DNA of 64,000 nucleotides, from NCBI GenBank assembly GCA_016721925.1, contig JADKHE010000014.1:62001-126000 (forward strand), written 5' to 3'. The first letter of the stretch is position 1. Each line of letters opens with the position of its first letter. Under the pieces are notes generated by a model that worked only from the letters and a program-made list of their open reading frames with translations, was not told where the DNA came from and ran no database searches. The position numbers were made by a program, and so were the translations under genes. Positions 53,287-62,511 of the stretch are shown here, piece after piece. This DNA comes from Candidatus Skiveiella danica (GTDB taxonomy: Bacteria; Pseudomonadota; Gammaproteobacteria; Burkholderiales; Burkholderiaceae_C).

Positions 53287-54972
53287 TCAGATGGTTGCGG
53301 CGGCCATGTCGGCGGGTTCTCCGTGCTGGCAAGCCAGCGCGGCCAGCGCCTCGGTGTCGGTGCGGTAGGACTTCAGCATCGGGTCTCCCGGCAACTCGCC
53401 CGCATGGCGCAGCACGGTTTCCACGGGCAGCTTGATGCCGCTGATGTGCAGGGTGATGCCCCGGGCCTTCAGCTGCCGGCGGATCTGGCCGAAGGTTTCC
53501 ACCCCGGTGGCGTCGATGCGGTTGATCGGCTGTGCGAACAGGCAGACCTGCTTCAGGTCGGGATTCGCGGACAGGTGGTCGAGAACGACCCGCTCGAACT
53601 CACTGGCGGCGGCGAAATCCAGGTCGGCGTCCATGCGCAAGGCGTACAGACCCGGCGCCAGAGGCGGCAACTTCCAGAGGTTCCGGTCCCGAAGGCTGCC
53701 ATCCGGATGCAGGCCCACTTCAATGATGCGCGGGTGCAGGCGATGGTGCAGGAAATGCGTCAGGCCCATCAGCACGCCGGCCAGCACGCCCCAGTAGAGT
53801 CGCGGGGCTGTCGCCAGCGTGATGAGAAAGGTGACACCGGCGATGGTGGCCTCCACACGCGAGACGCGCCAGAGGTGGGCAAACCGCCGCGGCTTCAGCA
53901 AGCCCACCACCGCGACGAGGACAATGGCCGCCAGCACGGCCTGGGGCACGTAGCGCAGTGCCGGGGTGAACAGCAGCAGCGCGATCACAACCACTGCGAC
54001 GGACACCACCGTGGCCCAGCCGGTCCTGGCGCCCGCATAGATGTTGAGGGCCGAGCGCGAAAACGATGAACTGGTGGGGAAGGCGCCGCTCAGGCCCGAG
54101 GCGATCTTGGCCAGCCCCTGGCCAATGAGGTCCTGGTTCTGGTTCCAGATCTGGCCTTCGCCCTGGTTTTCCACTTTGGCGCTGGAGGCGGTTTCCAGAA
54201 AGCTCACCAGGGTGATGACCAGCGTGGGCAGCAGCAACTGTCCCAGAGTGTGCCAGTCCGGCAGGCCCGGCAGGTACCGCGAGGGCAGACCCGCGGCCAG
54301 TGCGCGCACGACCTTGCCGCCCGAGGCTTCGAAGCCGGCCCAGGCGCTGATGGCGGTCATTCCCGCTACGATGAACAACACCGAGGGAAAGGCGGGCCGC
54401 CAGCGGCGCGCCAGCACCAGCAACGCGAGGCTGATCAGTCCAAAGGCCTTCGAAGCGGCGTGCCGGTGGGGCGCGGCAAGCCACTGTTGCCAGCCGGTCT
54501 CGACACCCAGCACGGCTGGCAGTTGCGATGCAATGATCAACAGCGCTGCCGCCTGCGTGAACCCCATCAGCACCGGGGAACGGACGAGGTTGAGCAGCCA
54601 GCCAAAACGCACGAAGCCGAGTACGACCTGCAACGTGCCCGTTAGCAGGGCCAGCCAGACGGCCAGCTCGACCCAGTGGGCGCTGCCGGGCTCGGCCAGG
54701 CCATGCAGTGAGGTGCCGACCAGCAGCTAGGTCAGCGCGGTGGGTCCGACCGACAGCCGCGTGGAGGCGCTGAACAGCACCGCCACCAGCGTCGGCAGCA
54801 GGGAGGCATAGATGCCGGTGGCTAGTGGCATCCCGGCCAGCGCGGCATAAGCCACGCCTTGGGGAATGATCATCAGCCCGACGGTCAGGCCCGCGGGCAT
54901 TTCACCGCGCAGCAGCGTGGCGTCGGGACGGGGCCAGGACAGGAAAGGGAAAAGGCGCTGCAGCTTTGGCAT
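53287..54972 (-). pseudogene. SulP-family sulfate permease, in-frame amber stop at codon 82
   Basis: This SulP anion transporter would be 561 residues, with about 10-12 hydrophobic segments and a C-terminal STAS domain (AADLDF-like region to VETFGQIRRQL). The N-terminus (MPKLQRLFPFLSW, ATGIYASLLP) and everything after residue 82 are in one frame, but codon 82, in the conserved VGPTALTS, is TAG (plus-strand bases 54727-54729) where TCG would give Ser. As written it makes only an 81-residue stub. It lies 54 bases behind a sulfatase gene, probably the same operon. Confidence 0.8.
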
Positions 54973-55026
54973 GAGTGCCGATGGTACGCGCCGGCGCGCA
55001 TGCCGCTGGCGCGGCAGGAGGGTGGT

Positions 55027-56355
55027 TCAGCGCTGCGGCATGTCCTTGACGGAATAGCCCAGGCTGACGGTCGCATCCGCGGGGATCGGCGGCATCGTGG
55101 CCTCCCATGCCTCCCAGGCCGCGCGCATCGCCGCCAGCCGCGCCGGCTCGCGGCCTGCTTGGTTGGCGCGTTCGCGCTCGTCGGCGGGGATGTTGAACAG
55201 GTAGTCGTGGCCGTCCACGCGCAGGTATTTCCAGTCGCCGTCGCGCAGCGCGCGCTGGCCGCGGTGGTTCATGCGCCAGTGCAGGGGACGGCGGAAGCTG
55301 CTGGTGGGGTCTTTCAGAACGGGAAGCAGTGAGATGCCATCGAGCGGATACGCCGCATCGGCAAGCACGCCGGCCGCATCGAGCATCGTGGCCGACCAGT
55401 CCATGGTCAGACATTGCTGCGCGCTCACGCCGCCGGGCGCGATGGCGGCCGGCCAGTGCGCGATCCAGGGCACGCGGATGCCGCCTTCGGTCAGGTCCAT
55501 CTTGCCGCCCACCAGCGGCCAGTTGTCGGAGAAGCGCTCGCCGCCGTTGTCGCTGGTGAAGACGACCAGGGTGTTGTCGGTCAGGCCATGGCGCTTCAGC
55601 GCCGCCATCACCTGCCCGATGCCTTCGTCCATGTGGTGGATCATGCGGCGGTAGGTGTGGATGTTGCCGCCGTGCAGGTGGAAGAGGTTGTCTTTCACCT
55701 CCTGCGCCAGGGCTTCGTCGTCGCGCGTTTCCCAGGGCCAATGGGGCGCGGTGTAGTGCAGGCTCAGGAAGAAGGGCGTGCCGGCTTTGGCGCCGTCGGC
55801 CATGCGGTCGATGTAGTCCACCGAGCGCGCGGTGATCAGGTCGGTCAGGTACCCCTCGTCGGCGCGTTCCTCCTCGCCGAACCACAGGTCGTGCTGGCCG
55901 CGCGAGTCGCAGTGGGTGAAGTAGTCCACGCCGCCGGCCATGGGCCCGAAGAACTCCTCGTAGCCCGAGCGCAGCGGCCCGAAGGACGGCGGGTAGCCCA
56001 GGTGCCACTTGCCGATCAGCGCGGTGCGGTAGCCGCTGGCGCGCAGCAGCGAGGGCAGGGTGGGGTGCTCGGGCGGCAGTCCCAGTGTGGTGCTGCCGCG
56101 GCTCTTGCTGTTGATCGGTTCTTCGGCGGCGCCGCGCAGGCGGTACTGGTAGCGCCCGGTCATCAGTGCAAAGCGCGTGGGCGAGCAGACAGGCGAGTTC
56201 GCATAACCCTGGGTGAACCTGAGGCCCTTTGATGCCAGGCCGTCGAGCACGGGAGAAACGGGGCCGAATTCGGCGTCGCGCCCGCCATAGCAGCCCAAGT
56301 CGGCAAAGCCGAGGTCGTCGGCGACGATGAAGATGATGTTGGGGCGCGTGGCCAT
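55027..56355 (-). CDS. arylsulfatase-type sulfatase
   Basis: This 442-residue sulfatase has the metal-binding N-terminal IIFIVADDLGFADLG and the modification motif CSPTR at residues 57-61, where Cys57 is converted to formylglycine. Further conserved blocks are IGKWHLG and VVFTSDNGGE. No signal peptide is seen, so it is likely cytoplasmic. It hydrolyses sulfate esters of unknown structure. It starts 7 bases behind a Bug receptor gene and precedes a sulfate permease gene. Confidence 0.9.
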   Translation of the reverse strand: MATRPNIIFIVADDLGFADLGCYGGRDAEFGPVSPVLDGLASKGLRFTQGYANSPVCSPTRFALMTGRYQYRLRGAAEEPINSKSRGSTTLGLPPEHPTLPSLLRASGYRTALIGKWHLGYPPSFGPLRSGYEEFFGPMAGGVDYFTHCDSRGQHDLWFGEEERADEGYLTDLITARSVDYIDRMADGAKAGTPFFLSLHYTAPHWPWETRDDEALAQEVKDNLFHLHGGNIHTYRRMIHHMDEGIGQVMAALKRHGLTDNTLVVFTSDNGGERFSDNWPLVGGKMDLTEGGIRVPWIAHWPAAIAPGGVSAQQCLTMDWSATMLDAAGVLADAAYPLDGISLLPVLKDPTSSFRRPLHWRMNHRGQRALRDGDWKYLRVDGHDYLFNIPADERERANQAGREPARLAAMRAAWEAWEATMPPIPADATVSLGYSVKDMPQR

Positions 56356-56362
56356 CGCCGGA

Positions 56363-57331
56363 TCAGGGCTGGTAGCCCGATTTTTGCACCACCGGCGCCC
56401 ACTGGGCGCGGTACGCCTTCAGCATGGCCACGGTCTGGACCTGGGTGCTGACCACGGGCGTCATCTTGGCGTCGGCGAACTTGCGCTGGGTGTCCGGGTC
56501 CTGCATCACGTCGCGGATGGCTGTGGCCAGGCGCTCCACCTTGTCTTTCGGCATGCTGGCCGGGGCGAAGAAGGTGTTCCAGCCGGTGGCCACGAGGTTC
56601 AGGCCGGCTTCCTTGAACGTCGGCACCGCCGGGCTCCAGGGCGAGCGTTTGGCGCCCGAGGTGGCCAGGATGCGCAGCTTGCCGGACTCGGCCTGCGGCA
56701 GCAGCGTGTCCAGCGTGTCGAAGGCCACCGGCACCTGGCCGCCGATGAGGTCGGTCAGCAGCGGGCCCGAGCCCCGGTAGCCGATCACCTGCGCCTGCAC
56801 GCCGGCTTTCTCGGCCGTCATCAACGCAAAGAAGTGCGGCAGGCTGCCGGTGGCGGGCACGCCGAAGTTGGCCTTTTCGGGGTTGCTGCGCAGCCAGGCC
56901 ACGAGGTGGGAGAGTTCGCGCACCGGCACGGCCGTGGCCACAGCCAGGCCGAACTCGTAGTCGTTGACTTGGGACACCGGGGTGAAATCGCGTTCGGCGT
57001 CATAGCCGTTGTCCTTGAACACCAGCGGCGCCACCACCATGACGGCCGGGTTGGCCAGCATCAGCACGCTCTGGCCAGTCGGTGTGGCCTTGACCTGCTG
57101 CGCGGCGAGCCGCCCGCCGGCGCCGGTCTTGTTTTCCACAACGACCGGGATGCCGAGCTTGGCCTGCAGCTTGTCGCCCACGATGCGGGCCACGCGGTCG
57201 CTGGAGCCGCCCGGGGCGTAACCGACGACGATGCGCAGCGGCCCCTCGATCGGCTGGGCGTGCAGGGCCAGGGGGGCGGCAGTGGCGAGAGCCGCCAGGG
57301 CGGTGCGAATAAGGATCAAGCGGCGTTTCAT
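56363..57331 (-). CDS. Bug-family periplasmic receptor (TTT transporter)
   Basis: This 322-residue protein has a signal peptide (MKRR, hydrophobic core, cut near LALHAQ) and the Bug motifs VVGYAPGGSSDRVAR and VVENKTGAGGRLAA. No TctA/TctB genes accompany it, so it must use a shared permease or act as a sensor. The start at 57331 follows AGGAGCCACC. It heads a receptor-sulfatase-SulP operon, suggesting a sulfated ligand (inference). An upstream palindrome may bind the divergent MarR protein. Confidence 0.9.
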   Translation of the reverse strand: MKRRLILIRTALAALATAAPLALHAQPIEGPLRIVVGYAPGGSSDRVARIVGDKLQAKLGIPVVVENKTGAGGRLAAQQVKATPTGQSVLMLANPAVMVVAPLVFKDNGYDAERDFTPVSQVNDYEFGLAVATAVPVRELSHLVAWLRSNPEKANFGVPATGSLPHFFALMTAEKAGVQAQVIGYRGSGPLLTDLIGGQVPVAFDTLDTLLPQAESGKLRILATSGAKRSPWSPAVPTFKEAGLNLVATGWNTFFAPASMPKDKVERLATAIRDVMQDPDTQRKFADAKMTPVVSTQVQTVAMLKAYRAQWAPVVQKSGYQP

Positions 57332-57388
57332 CGGTGGCTCCTGAAGTGCTGAGGCAGTTGTGCGGTGGAATGTATTGCAGCCACAATC

Positions 57389-57405
57389 GATTGACCTAAT
57401 CAATC
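57389..57405. promoter_or_regulatory. palindrome GATTGA-N5-TCAATC, candidate MarR operator
   Basis: A perfect inverted repeat (GATTGACCTAATCAATC) lies in the 93 base gap between the divergent MarR and Bug receptor genes, 20 bases before the MarR start. Its size and place suit a MarR dimer site controlling both directions. Confidence 0.6.
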
Positions 57406-57424
57406 ATCCTCGGGACTTACCCTC

Positions 57425-57949
57425 ATGCCCGCGCCGCTCCTGACGCACCCTCGCACGATCGACGACCTGTTTCTGTATCGCATCTCGCGCTTGCTGGTCA
57501 CCGGCGGCGCGCAGGTCATCCGCCTGTGCGAGGGCACGTTCGGCATCACCCGGCGCGAATGGCGCATCCTGGCCCTGCTGGCGCAAGGTGACGGCTTGCT
57601 GTCGTCGGAGCTGGCGGGGCGGGCGCAGCTCGATCGGGCCCGCACCTCGCGTGCGGTCACTGTCCTGGCGGCCAAGCAGCTGGTGTCGCGCAACCCGCGC
57701 CCGGGCGACCGGCGCTCGGTGATGCTGAGCCTGACACCGGCGGGCCGGGCGCTGTTCGACGCGCTGTTTCCCCAGGTTGCTGCGATCAATCGCTCGCTGC
57801 TGGGCGCGCTGGACGATGCCGAACTGAAGCGACTCGACACCGCGCTGGCCACGCTGCAGGCTCGGGCCGACACGCTGGTTCAGGCGCAGGCACGCTTGGG
57901 CGGCGCGCGCGGGGATCGCCGCGGTGGCGGCAGGGTTCGCCGTCGATGA
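57425..57949 (+). CDS. MarR-family transcription regulator
   Basis: This 174-residue winged-helix regulator has the MarR core: GITRREWRILALLAQG, then the recognition helix region SELAGRAQLDRARTSRAV, and the wing NPRPGDRRSVMLSLTPAG. It is divergent from the Bug receptor-sulfatase-SulP genes and probably represses them. It overlaps the nuclease gene by four bases (ATGA). Confidence 0.9.
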   Translation: MPAPLLTHPRTIDDLFLYRISRLLVTGGAQVIRLCEGTFGITRREWRILALLAQGDGLLSSELAGRAQLDRARTSRAVTVLAAKQLVSRNPRPGDRRSVMLSLTPAGRALFDALFPQVAAINRSLLGALDDAELKRLDTALATLQARADTLVQAQARLGGARGDRRGGGRVRRR

Positions 57950-58479
57950 AACCGCATTGTCGTGACCATCGTTGCGGACGGTGCGCAGTTGCGGGTGTCA
58001 TCCTGGTAGCTACGTTATTGATAGCTACCAGCGCCCATTCGAGGCTGGGGTATGCCGGAAAAGTCTCGCATGTCTCGGATGGGGACACCCTGTGGGTGGC
58101 GCCCGACGCCGGCGGCCCGGCGCGCAAGCTGCGGCTCGACGGCATCGATGCTCCGGAGATCTGCCAGCCCCACGGCGAGGCGTCCCGCCAGGCGCTCGCG
58201 CGGCTGGCCCTGAACCGGCGCGTGGAGGTGCGCGTGCGCCGCCAGGACGACTACGGGCGCGAACTCGCGCACGTGAAGGTGGACAGGCAGGATCTGGGTG
58301 CGCTCATGGTGCGCGAAGGGCAAGCCTGGTCGTACCGCTGGCGCAATCACCCTGGTCCCTATGCGGCCGAGGAGGCGGCCGCACGGCAGGCCCACCGCGG
58401 CTTGTTTGCGGCCGGGCGGCCCGAGTTGCCACGCGACTTTCGCCAGCGGCACGGGCCGTGTCCCGCACCTGGGCGCTGA
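57946..58479 (+). CDS. thermonuclease (staphylococcal nuclease-like)
   Basis: This 177-residue SNase-domain protein has VSHVSDGDTLWV (about residues 40-51), LRLDGIDAPEI, DYGRELAHV and the terminal AAEEAAARQAHRGL, covering the calcium and catalytic Arg/Glu regions. The N-terminus has a basic, Cys-rich start and a hydrophobic segment (about residues 14-30) that should export or anchor it. Residues 21-35 of this segment are encoded by a copy of the short dispersed repeat. It is coupled to the MarR gene by an ATGA overlap. Confidence 0.87.
   Translation: MKPHCRDHRCGRCAVAGVILVATLLIATSAHSRLGYAGKVSHVSDGDTLWVAPDAGGPARKLRLDGIDAPEICQPHGEASRQALARLALNRRVEVRVRRQDDYGRELAHVKVDRQDLGALMVREGQAWSYRWRNHPGPYAAEEAAARQAHRGLFAAGRPELPRDFRQRHGPCPAPGR
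58006..58050 (-). repeat. short dispersed repeat, copy 12 (encodes export segment of nuclease)
   Basis: On the minus strand it reads CCCCAGCCTCGAATGGGC, then GCTGGTA, then GCTATCAATAA. On the plus strand it is codons 21-35 of the nuclease, including VATLLIATSAHS. Confidence 0.7.
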
Positions 58480-58480
58480 T

Positions 58481-59242
58481 TCAGCGCCCGGTGGGGGTTG
58501 CGCCGCAGACGGTGCAACTGCTCTGGCGGGCAATGCGCACCTCGGTAAATTCCATGCCGCGCCCGTCCAGCATCAGCAGCCGCCCGGCCAGCGAGGTGCC
58601 GATGCCGCACAGCAGCTTGATCGCCTCGGCCGCCTGCAGGGTGCCGATGATGCCCACCAGCGGCGCGAACACCCCCATGGTGGCGCAGCGTGTCTCTTCG
58701 AAGGCGGCCGCCTCCGGGAAGACGCAGGCGTAGCAGGGCGAGGCGCCCGAGCGCGGGTCGTAGACCGAAATCTGGCCGTCGAAGCGGATGGCCGCGCCCG
58801 AAACCAGCGGCTTGCGGTGCTTCACGCAGGCGCGGTTGATGGCGTGACGGGTGGCAAAGTTGTCGGTGCAGTCCAGGACGACATCGGCTTGCGGAACCAG
58901 GTCGTCGAGCAGGCCATCATCGGCGCGGTGAAGCACCGGCGTGACGCGCACATCGGGGTTGATCTCGGCGATGGCGTCACGCGCCGAGTGGGCCTTGGGT
59001 TCTCCCACGCGCGCCATCGTGTGCGCGATCTGGCGCTGCAGGTTGGTGGCATCGACATGGTCGTGGTCGACGATCGTCAGGTGGCCCACGCCAGCGCTGC
59101 CCAGGTACAGGGCCACCGGTGAACCCAGTCCGCCCGCGCCGATGACCAGCGCGCGCGAGGCCAGCAGCCGCTCCTGCCCTTCCACGCCCAGTTCATTGAG
59201 CAGGATGTGACGGGAATAACGCAGCAGCTGTTCGTCTTGCAT
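58481..59242 (-). CDS. ThiF/MoeB/HesA-family adenylyltransferase
   Basis: This 253-residue E1-like enzyme has the nucleotide loop GAGGLGSPVALYLGSAG (about residue 36), the DHDHVDATNLQRQ block, CTDNFATRHAINRAC, and two zinc CxxC pairs (CYAC and CTVC). It adenylates the C-terminal Gly-Gly of a sulfur carrier such as MoaD or ThiS. No rhodanese domain is fused. It is downstream of the C-terminal protease gene (43 bases), the usual order in this group. Confidence 0.92.
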   Translation of the reverse strand: MQDEQLLRYSRHILLNELGVEGQERLLASRALVIGAGGLGSPVALYLGSAGVGHLTIVDHDHVDATNLQRQIAHTMARVGEPKAHSARDAIAEINPDVRVTPVLHRADDGLLDDLVPQADVVLDCTDNFATRHAINRACVKHRKPLVSGAAIRFDGQISVYDPRSGASPCYACVFPEAAAFEETRCATMGVFAPLVGIIGTLQAAEAIKLLCGIGTSLAGRLLMLDGRGMEFTEVRIARQSSCTVCGATPTGR

Positions 59243-59285
59243 GGAGCTCCCGCAGGCCTGCCGGGACGGCAGGCGCTGTCCGGGA

Positions 59286-60743
59286 TCAGTTTTCCTTGGG
59301 CGCTTCCTTGCGCTCGACCTGGGTCTTGCTCACGAGCACCGGCTGGCCCTTGAGGCGGTTCAGGGCTTGCGTCAGTGGGAAGTCCTTGTCGGTGCCGTAT
59401 TCCGGTGGCTTGCGCTCGGCCAGAGGCTTCCTGGACTGCTCTTCCAGTTTCTTGAGCGCTTCTTCGCGGGCATTTTCACGGGCCTGCTCCTTCTTCGGAT
59501 CCGCCTGCTCCTTGTCCACGCCGTTGCCCAGGTGCTTTTCCAGATCGGCCTCGCGGGTGCGCAGCGCCGCAAACGGATTGCCGTCGGGTGTTTCGTCCAC
59601 CAGGACGTCGGGCACGATGCCCTTGGCCTGGATCGTCTTGCCGCTGGGCGTGTAGTAGCGCGCGGTGGTGATTTTCAGGCCGGTGTCGGGGCCGAGCGGA
59701 CGCACGGTCTGCACCGAACCCTTGCCGAAGGTCTGGCTGCCCATGACGGTGCCGCGCTTGTGGTCCTGCAGGGCGCCGGCCACGATTTCGCTGGCGGACG
59801 CCGAGCCCTCGTTCACCAGCACCACCAGCGGCACGGTGCGCAACGCGGCACGGGTGCTCTCGGGCAGGCGCTTGAGCGGGTCGGCGCCGCGGCGGGCGTA
59901 GAACTCGGGCGAGGCCTTGTAGGTGAACTTGCTCTCGGCCAGCTGGCCGTTGGTGGAGACCACGGTGACGTTGTCCGGCAGGAAAGCGGCTGAGATGGCC
60001 ACCGCCGCATCGAGCAGGCCGCCCGGGTCGTTGCGAAGGTCAAGGACCAGGCCCTTGAGCTTGGGGTCCTGCTTGTAGATCTCGTCGATCTTGCGCACGA
60101 AGTCGTCCACCGTGCGGTCCTGGAACTGCGACAGGCGGATCCAGGCGTAGCCCGGCTCGATCACCTTGGCCTTGACCGACTGGGTCTTGATCTCCTCGCG
60201 CGTGATCGTCACAGGGAAACTGCGGTTCTCGTCCTTGCGGTAGATCGTCAGCACCACCTTGGTGTTCGGTTCGCCGCGCATCTTCTTCACCGCCTCGTTC
60301 AGCGACAGCCCTTTGACGGCGGTGCTGTCGATGCGGGTGATCAGGTCGCCCGTCTTGAGGCCGGCACGGTCGGCTGGAGAGCCTTCAATGGGAGACACCA
60401 CCTTGACCAGGCCGTCTTCCTGCGTGATCTCGATACCCACGCCGACGAACCGCCCGGTGGTTCCTTCGCGGAATTCCTTGTAGGATTTCTTGTCAAAGTA
60501 CTGGGAGTGTGGATCCAGGCTGGCGACCATGCCGGAAATCGCCTCGGAGATCAGCTTCTTTTCGTCCACCGGCTCGACGTAGTCGCTCTTGATCATGCCA
60601 AAAACGGCCGCCAGCTGCTGCAGCTCTTCCAGCGGCAAAGGCGCCAGACCTGCGCGCGCGACGGTCTGCAGCGACACCGTGGTGAGCGCGCCCGCCAGGG
60701 CACCCACGGAAATCCAGCCGGCAATCTTCAGTTTTTGACCCAT
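59286..60743 (-). CDS. ctpA: C-terminal processing protease, S41 family
   Basis: This 485-residue protease has an N-terminal signal anchor (about residues 7-25), a PDZ domain (about 95-180, GVGIEITQEDG), and the S41 catalytic domain with Ser in NEGSASASE and Lys in QTFGKGSVQ. The C-terminal 80 residues are charged and helical (EQARENAREEALKKLEEQ). Such proteases process or degrade periplasmic proteins. It lies about 100 bases from gpmA, same strand. Confidence 0.93.
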   Translation of the reverse strand: MGQKLKIAGWISVGALAGALTTVSLQTVARAGLAPLPLEELQQLAAVFGMIKSDYVEPVDEKKLISEAISGMVASLDPHSQYFDKKSYKEFREGTTGRFVGVGIEITQEDGLVKVVSPIEGSPADRAGLKTGDLITRIDSTAVKGLSLNEAVKKMRGEPNTKVVLTIYRKDENRSFPVTITREEIKTQSVKAKVIEPGYAWIRLSQFQDRTVDDFVRKIDEIYKQDPKLKGLVLDLRNDPGGLLDAAVAISAAFLPDNVTVVSTNGQLAESKFTYKASPEFYARRGADPLKRLPESTRAALRTVPLVVLVNEGSASASEIVAGALQDHKRGTVMGSQTFGKGSVQTVRPLGPDTGLKITTARYYTPSGKTIQAKGIVPDVLVDETPDGNPFAALRTREADLEKHLGNGVDKEQADPKKEQARENAREEALKKLEEQSRKPLAERKPPEYGTDKDFPLTQALNRLKGQPVLVSKTQVERKEAPKEN

Positions 60744-60848
60744 GTTTCAGCACCTTTGGGAAGAAATATACAGGCTTGGAGCCTTGACGGCCTCGCCGGT
60801 TCCGTGAAGTCCTTCATTCAGGACCTCCCACCCCTGTCGCCAGGCGCT

Positions 60849-61592
60849 TCAGGCCTTGCCCTGGCTGGCCACGGCCGCGGCCGCCTTGGCCGCCGCTTCG
60901 GCGTCGCCGAGGTAGTAGCTGCGGATGGGCTTGAGGTTGGCGTCAAGCTCATACACCAGAGGGATGCCGTTGGGGATGTTCAGGCCGACGATGTCGGCGT
61001 CGGCGATGCCGTCCAGATACTTGACCATCGCCCGGATGGAGTTCCCGTGCGCGGCCACCAGAACCCGCTTGCCGGCCTTGATGGCAGGAGCCATGGATTC
61101 GTTCCAGAACGGCAGAACCCGGGCCACGGTGTCCTTCAGGCATTCGGTCAGCGGCACGTCGGTCGGGTTCAGGGCGGCATAGCGCCGGTCGCCGCGCTCG
61201 CAGCGAGGGTCTGTGGCCTCGAGGGCGGGCGGCGGCGTGTCGTAGCTGCGGCGCCAGACCAGCACCTGCGCGTCGCCATACTGCTTGGCCATGTCGGCCT
61301 TGTTCAGGCCCTGCAGCGCCCCATAGTGGCGCTCGTTCAGGCGCCAGTCCTTGACCACCGGCAGCCAGGTGCAGTCCATCTCGTCGAGCGTGTACCACAG
61401 CGTATGGATGGCGCGCTTGAGGACGCTGGTGTAGGCCAGGTCGAAGGCATAGCCCTCGGCCTTGAGCAGCTTGCCGGCCGACATGGCCTGTGAAACGCCG
61501 GTGGAGGTGAGGTCCACATCGGTCCAGCCGGTGAAGCGGTTTTCAAGGTTCCAGGTGGATTCGCCGTGGCGGATGAGGACGAGTTTGTACAT
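60849..61592 (-). CDS. gpmA: 2,3-bisphosphoglycerate-dependent phosphoglycerate mutase
   Basis: This 247-residue glycolytic enzyme interconverts 3- and 2-phosphoglycerate. The phosphohistidine is in LIRHGESTWN (His11) and the second His in AAHGNSIRA. The ERHYGALQG-like stretch and the C-terminal Ala-rich tail are usual for this family. The start at 61592 (MYKLVLIRHG) is clear, although the open frame runs to 61895. It is divergent from the rhodanese gene. Confidence 0.95.
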   Translation of the reverse strand: MYKLVLIRHGESTWNLENRFTGWTDVDLTSTGVSQAMSAGKLLKAEGYAFDLAYTSVLKRAIHTLWYTLDEMDCTWLPVVKDWRLNERHYGALQGLNKADMAKQYGDAQVLVWRRSYDTPPPALEATDPRCERGDRRYAALNPTDVPLTECLKDTVARVLPFWNESMAPAIKAGKRVLVAAHGNSIRAMVKYLDGIADADIVGLNIPNGIPLVYELDANLKPIRSYYLGDAEAAAKAAAAVASQGKA

Positions 61593-61685
61593 GGTGGGCA
61601 GGGGCTCTATCAAAGGGTCAAGAACGGAAGCAACCCTCCATTCTAGAATCGAGGGTGGCCGCTGGCCGTTGACGAAAGGTGCGAA

Positions 61686-62096
61686 GTGAAGTTTTTGTTG
61701 GATAACTGGATGTTGATCGCGGTGGCGCTGATGTCCGCCGGCATGCTGGCCTGGCCGGTGATCACCGGCGGCGGTGGCCCGGGAACGGTGACGGCCGCTG
61801 GCGCCGTGCAGCTCATCAATCGGGAAAAGGCCGTGGTGGTGGATGTGTGCGAGGCCGGTGAATATGCCAGCGGCCATGTGGCCGGTGCCCGCCACGCGCC
61901 GCTGGGCGAGCTGGAGCAGAAGCTTCCGGGGCTGGTCAAGAACAAGGCCACGCCGGTGATCCTGGTGTGCGCCTCCGGCGCCCGCTCGGGGCGGGCCGTG
62001 TCGATTGCCCGCAAGCTGGGCTACGAGCAGGCCCTTTCGCTGTCGGGGGGCATGCGCTCCTGGCGTGACGCCAACTTGCCCGTGGAAAAGGCCTGA
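61686..62096 (+). CDS. membrane-anchored rhodanese-domain protein
   Basis: This 136-residue protein has one N-terminal membrane segment (about residues 6-24) and a rhodanese domain, with DVCEAGEYASGHVAGA and the active-site Cys in LVCASGARSGRA (about residue 97). It carries sulfur in thiosulfate or persulfide transfer. It is first in the rhodanese-grxC-secB-gpsA run, an order typical of betaproteobacteria, 14 bases before grxC. Confidence 0.92.
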   Translation: MKFLLDNWMLIAVALMSAGMLAWPVITGGGGPGTVTAAGAVQLINREKAVVVDVCEAGEYASGHVAGARHAPLGELEQKLPGLVKNKATPVILVCASGARSGRAVSIARKLGYEQALSLSGGMRSWRDANLPVEKA

Positions 62097-62110
62097 AACA
62101 GGGGATCCGT

Positions 62111-62371
62111 ATGCAAGCCGTCAAGATGTACACCACCGCTGTCTGCCCCTATTGCATCCGCGCCAAGCAGATCCTGAAAGCCAAGGGCGTGGAGCAGATC
62201 GAGGAAATCCGCGTCGACGTCAAGCCCGACGAACGAATCAGGATGATGGAGATCACCGGGCAACGCACGGTGCCGCAGATTTTCATCGGCGCCACGCACG
62301 TGGGCGGGCATGATGACCTGGTGGCGTTGGACCGCCGGGGCGACCTGATGCCCCTGCTCAACGGCCATTGA
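62111..62371 (+). CDS. grxC: glutaredoxin 3
   Basis: This 86-residue glutaredoxin has the CPYC active site (residues 12-15), the cis-Pro TVPQIFI and the glutathione-binding GGHDDL. It reduces disulfides or glutathione-protein bonds using glutathione. It lies between rhodanese and secB. Confidence 0.95.
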   Translation: MQAVKMYTTAVCPYCIRAKQILKAKGVEQIEEIRVDVKPDERIRMMEITGQRTVPQIFIGATHVGGHDDLVALDRRGDLMPLLNGH

Positions 62372-62412
62372 GTCTGCCGCCATGCACCGCCATGGGGCCG
62401 GGGCGCACCTGA

Positions 62413-62463
62413 GATAATTGGCGTCGTTGAGGCACTTGCCCGCTGGCCTGCGGCCAGCGCGGG
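62413..62463 (+). promoter_or_regulatory. putative -10 and leader hairpin before secB
   Basis: GATAAT at 62413-62418 could be a -10 box, although no -35 is visible. About 20 bases on is a stem CCGCTGGCC/GGCCAGCG(C)GG (62439-62463) not followed by a T-run, so it would lie in the secB leader rather than act as a terminator. Confidence 0.3.
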
Positions 62464-62511
62464 TGGTTTCCTGAGCCCATCCCCATTTCTTTTCATCAAC
62501 CGAGAATTTCC

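Noticed and set aside
54727..54729. Amber codon in sulP as pyrrolysine or programmed read-through
   Set aside because: No pyrrolysine machinery is expected in this group, and no read-through context is visible; a point mutation or base-call error is simpler.
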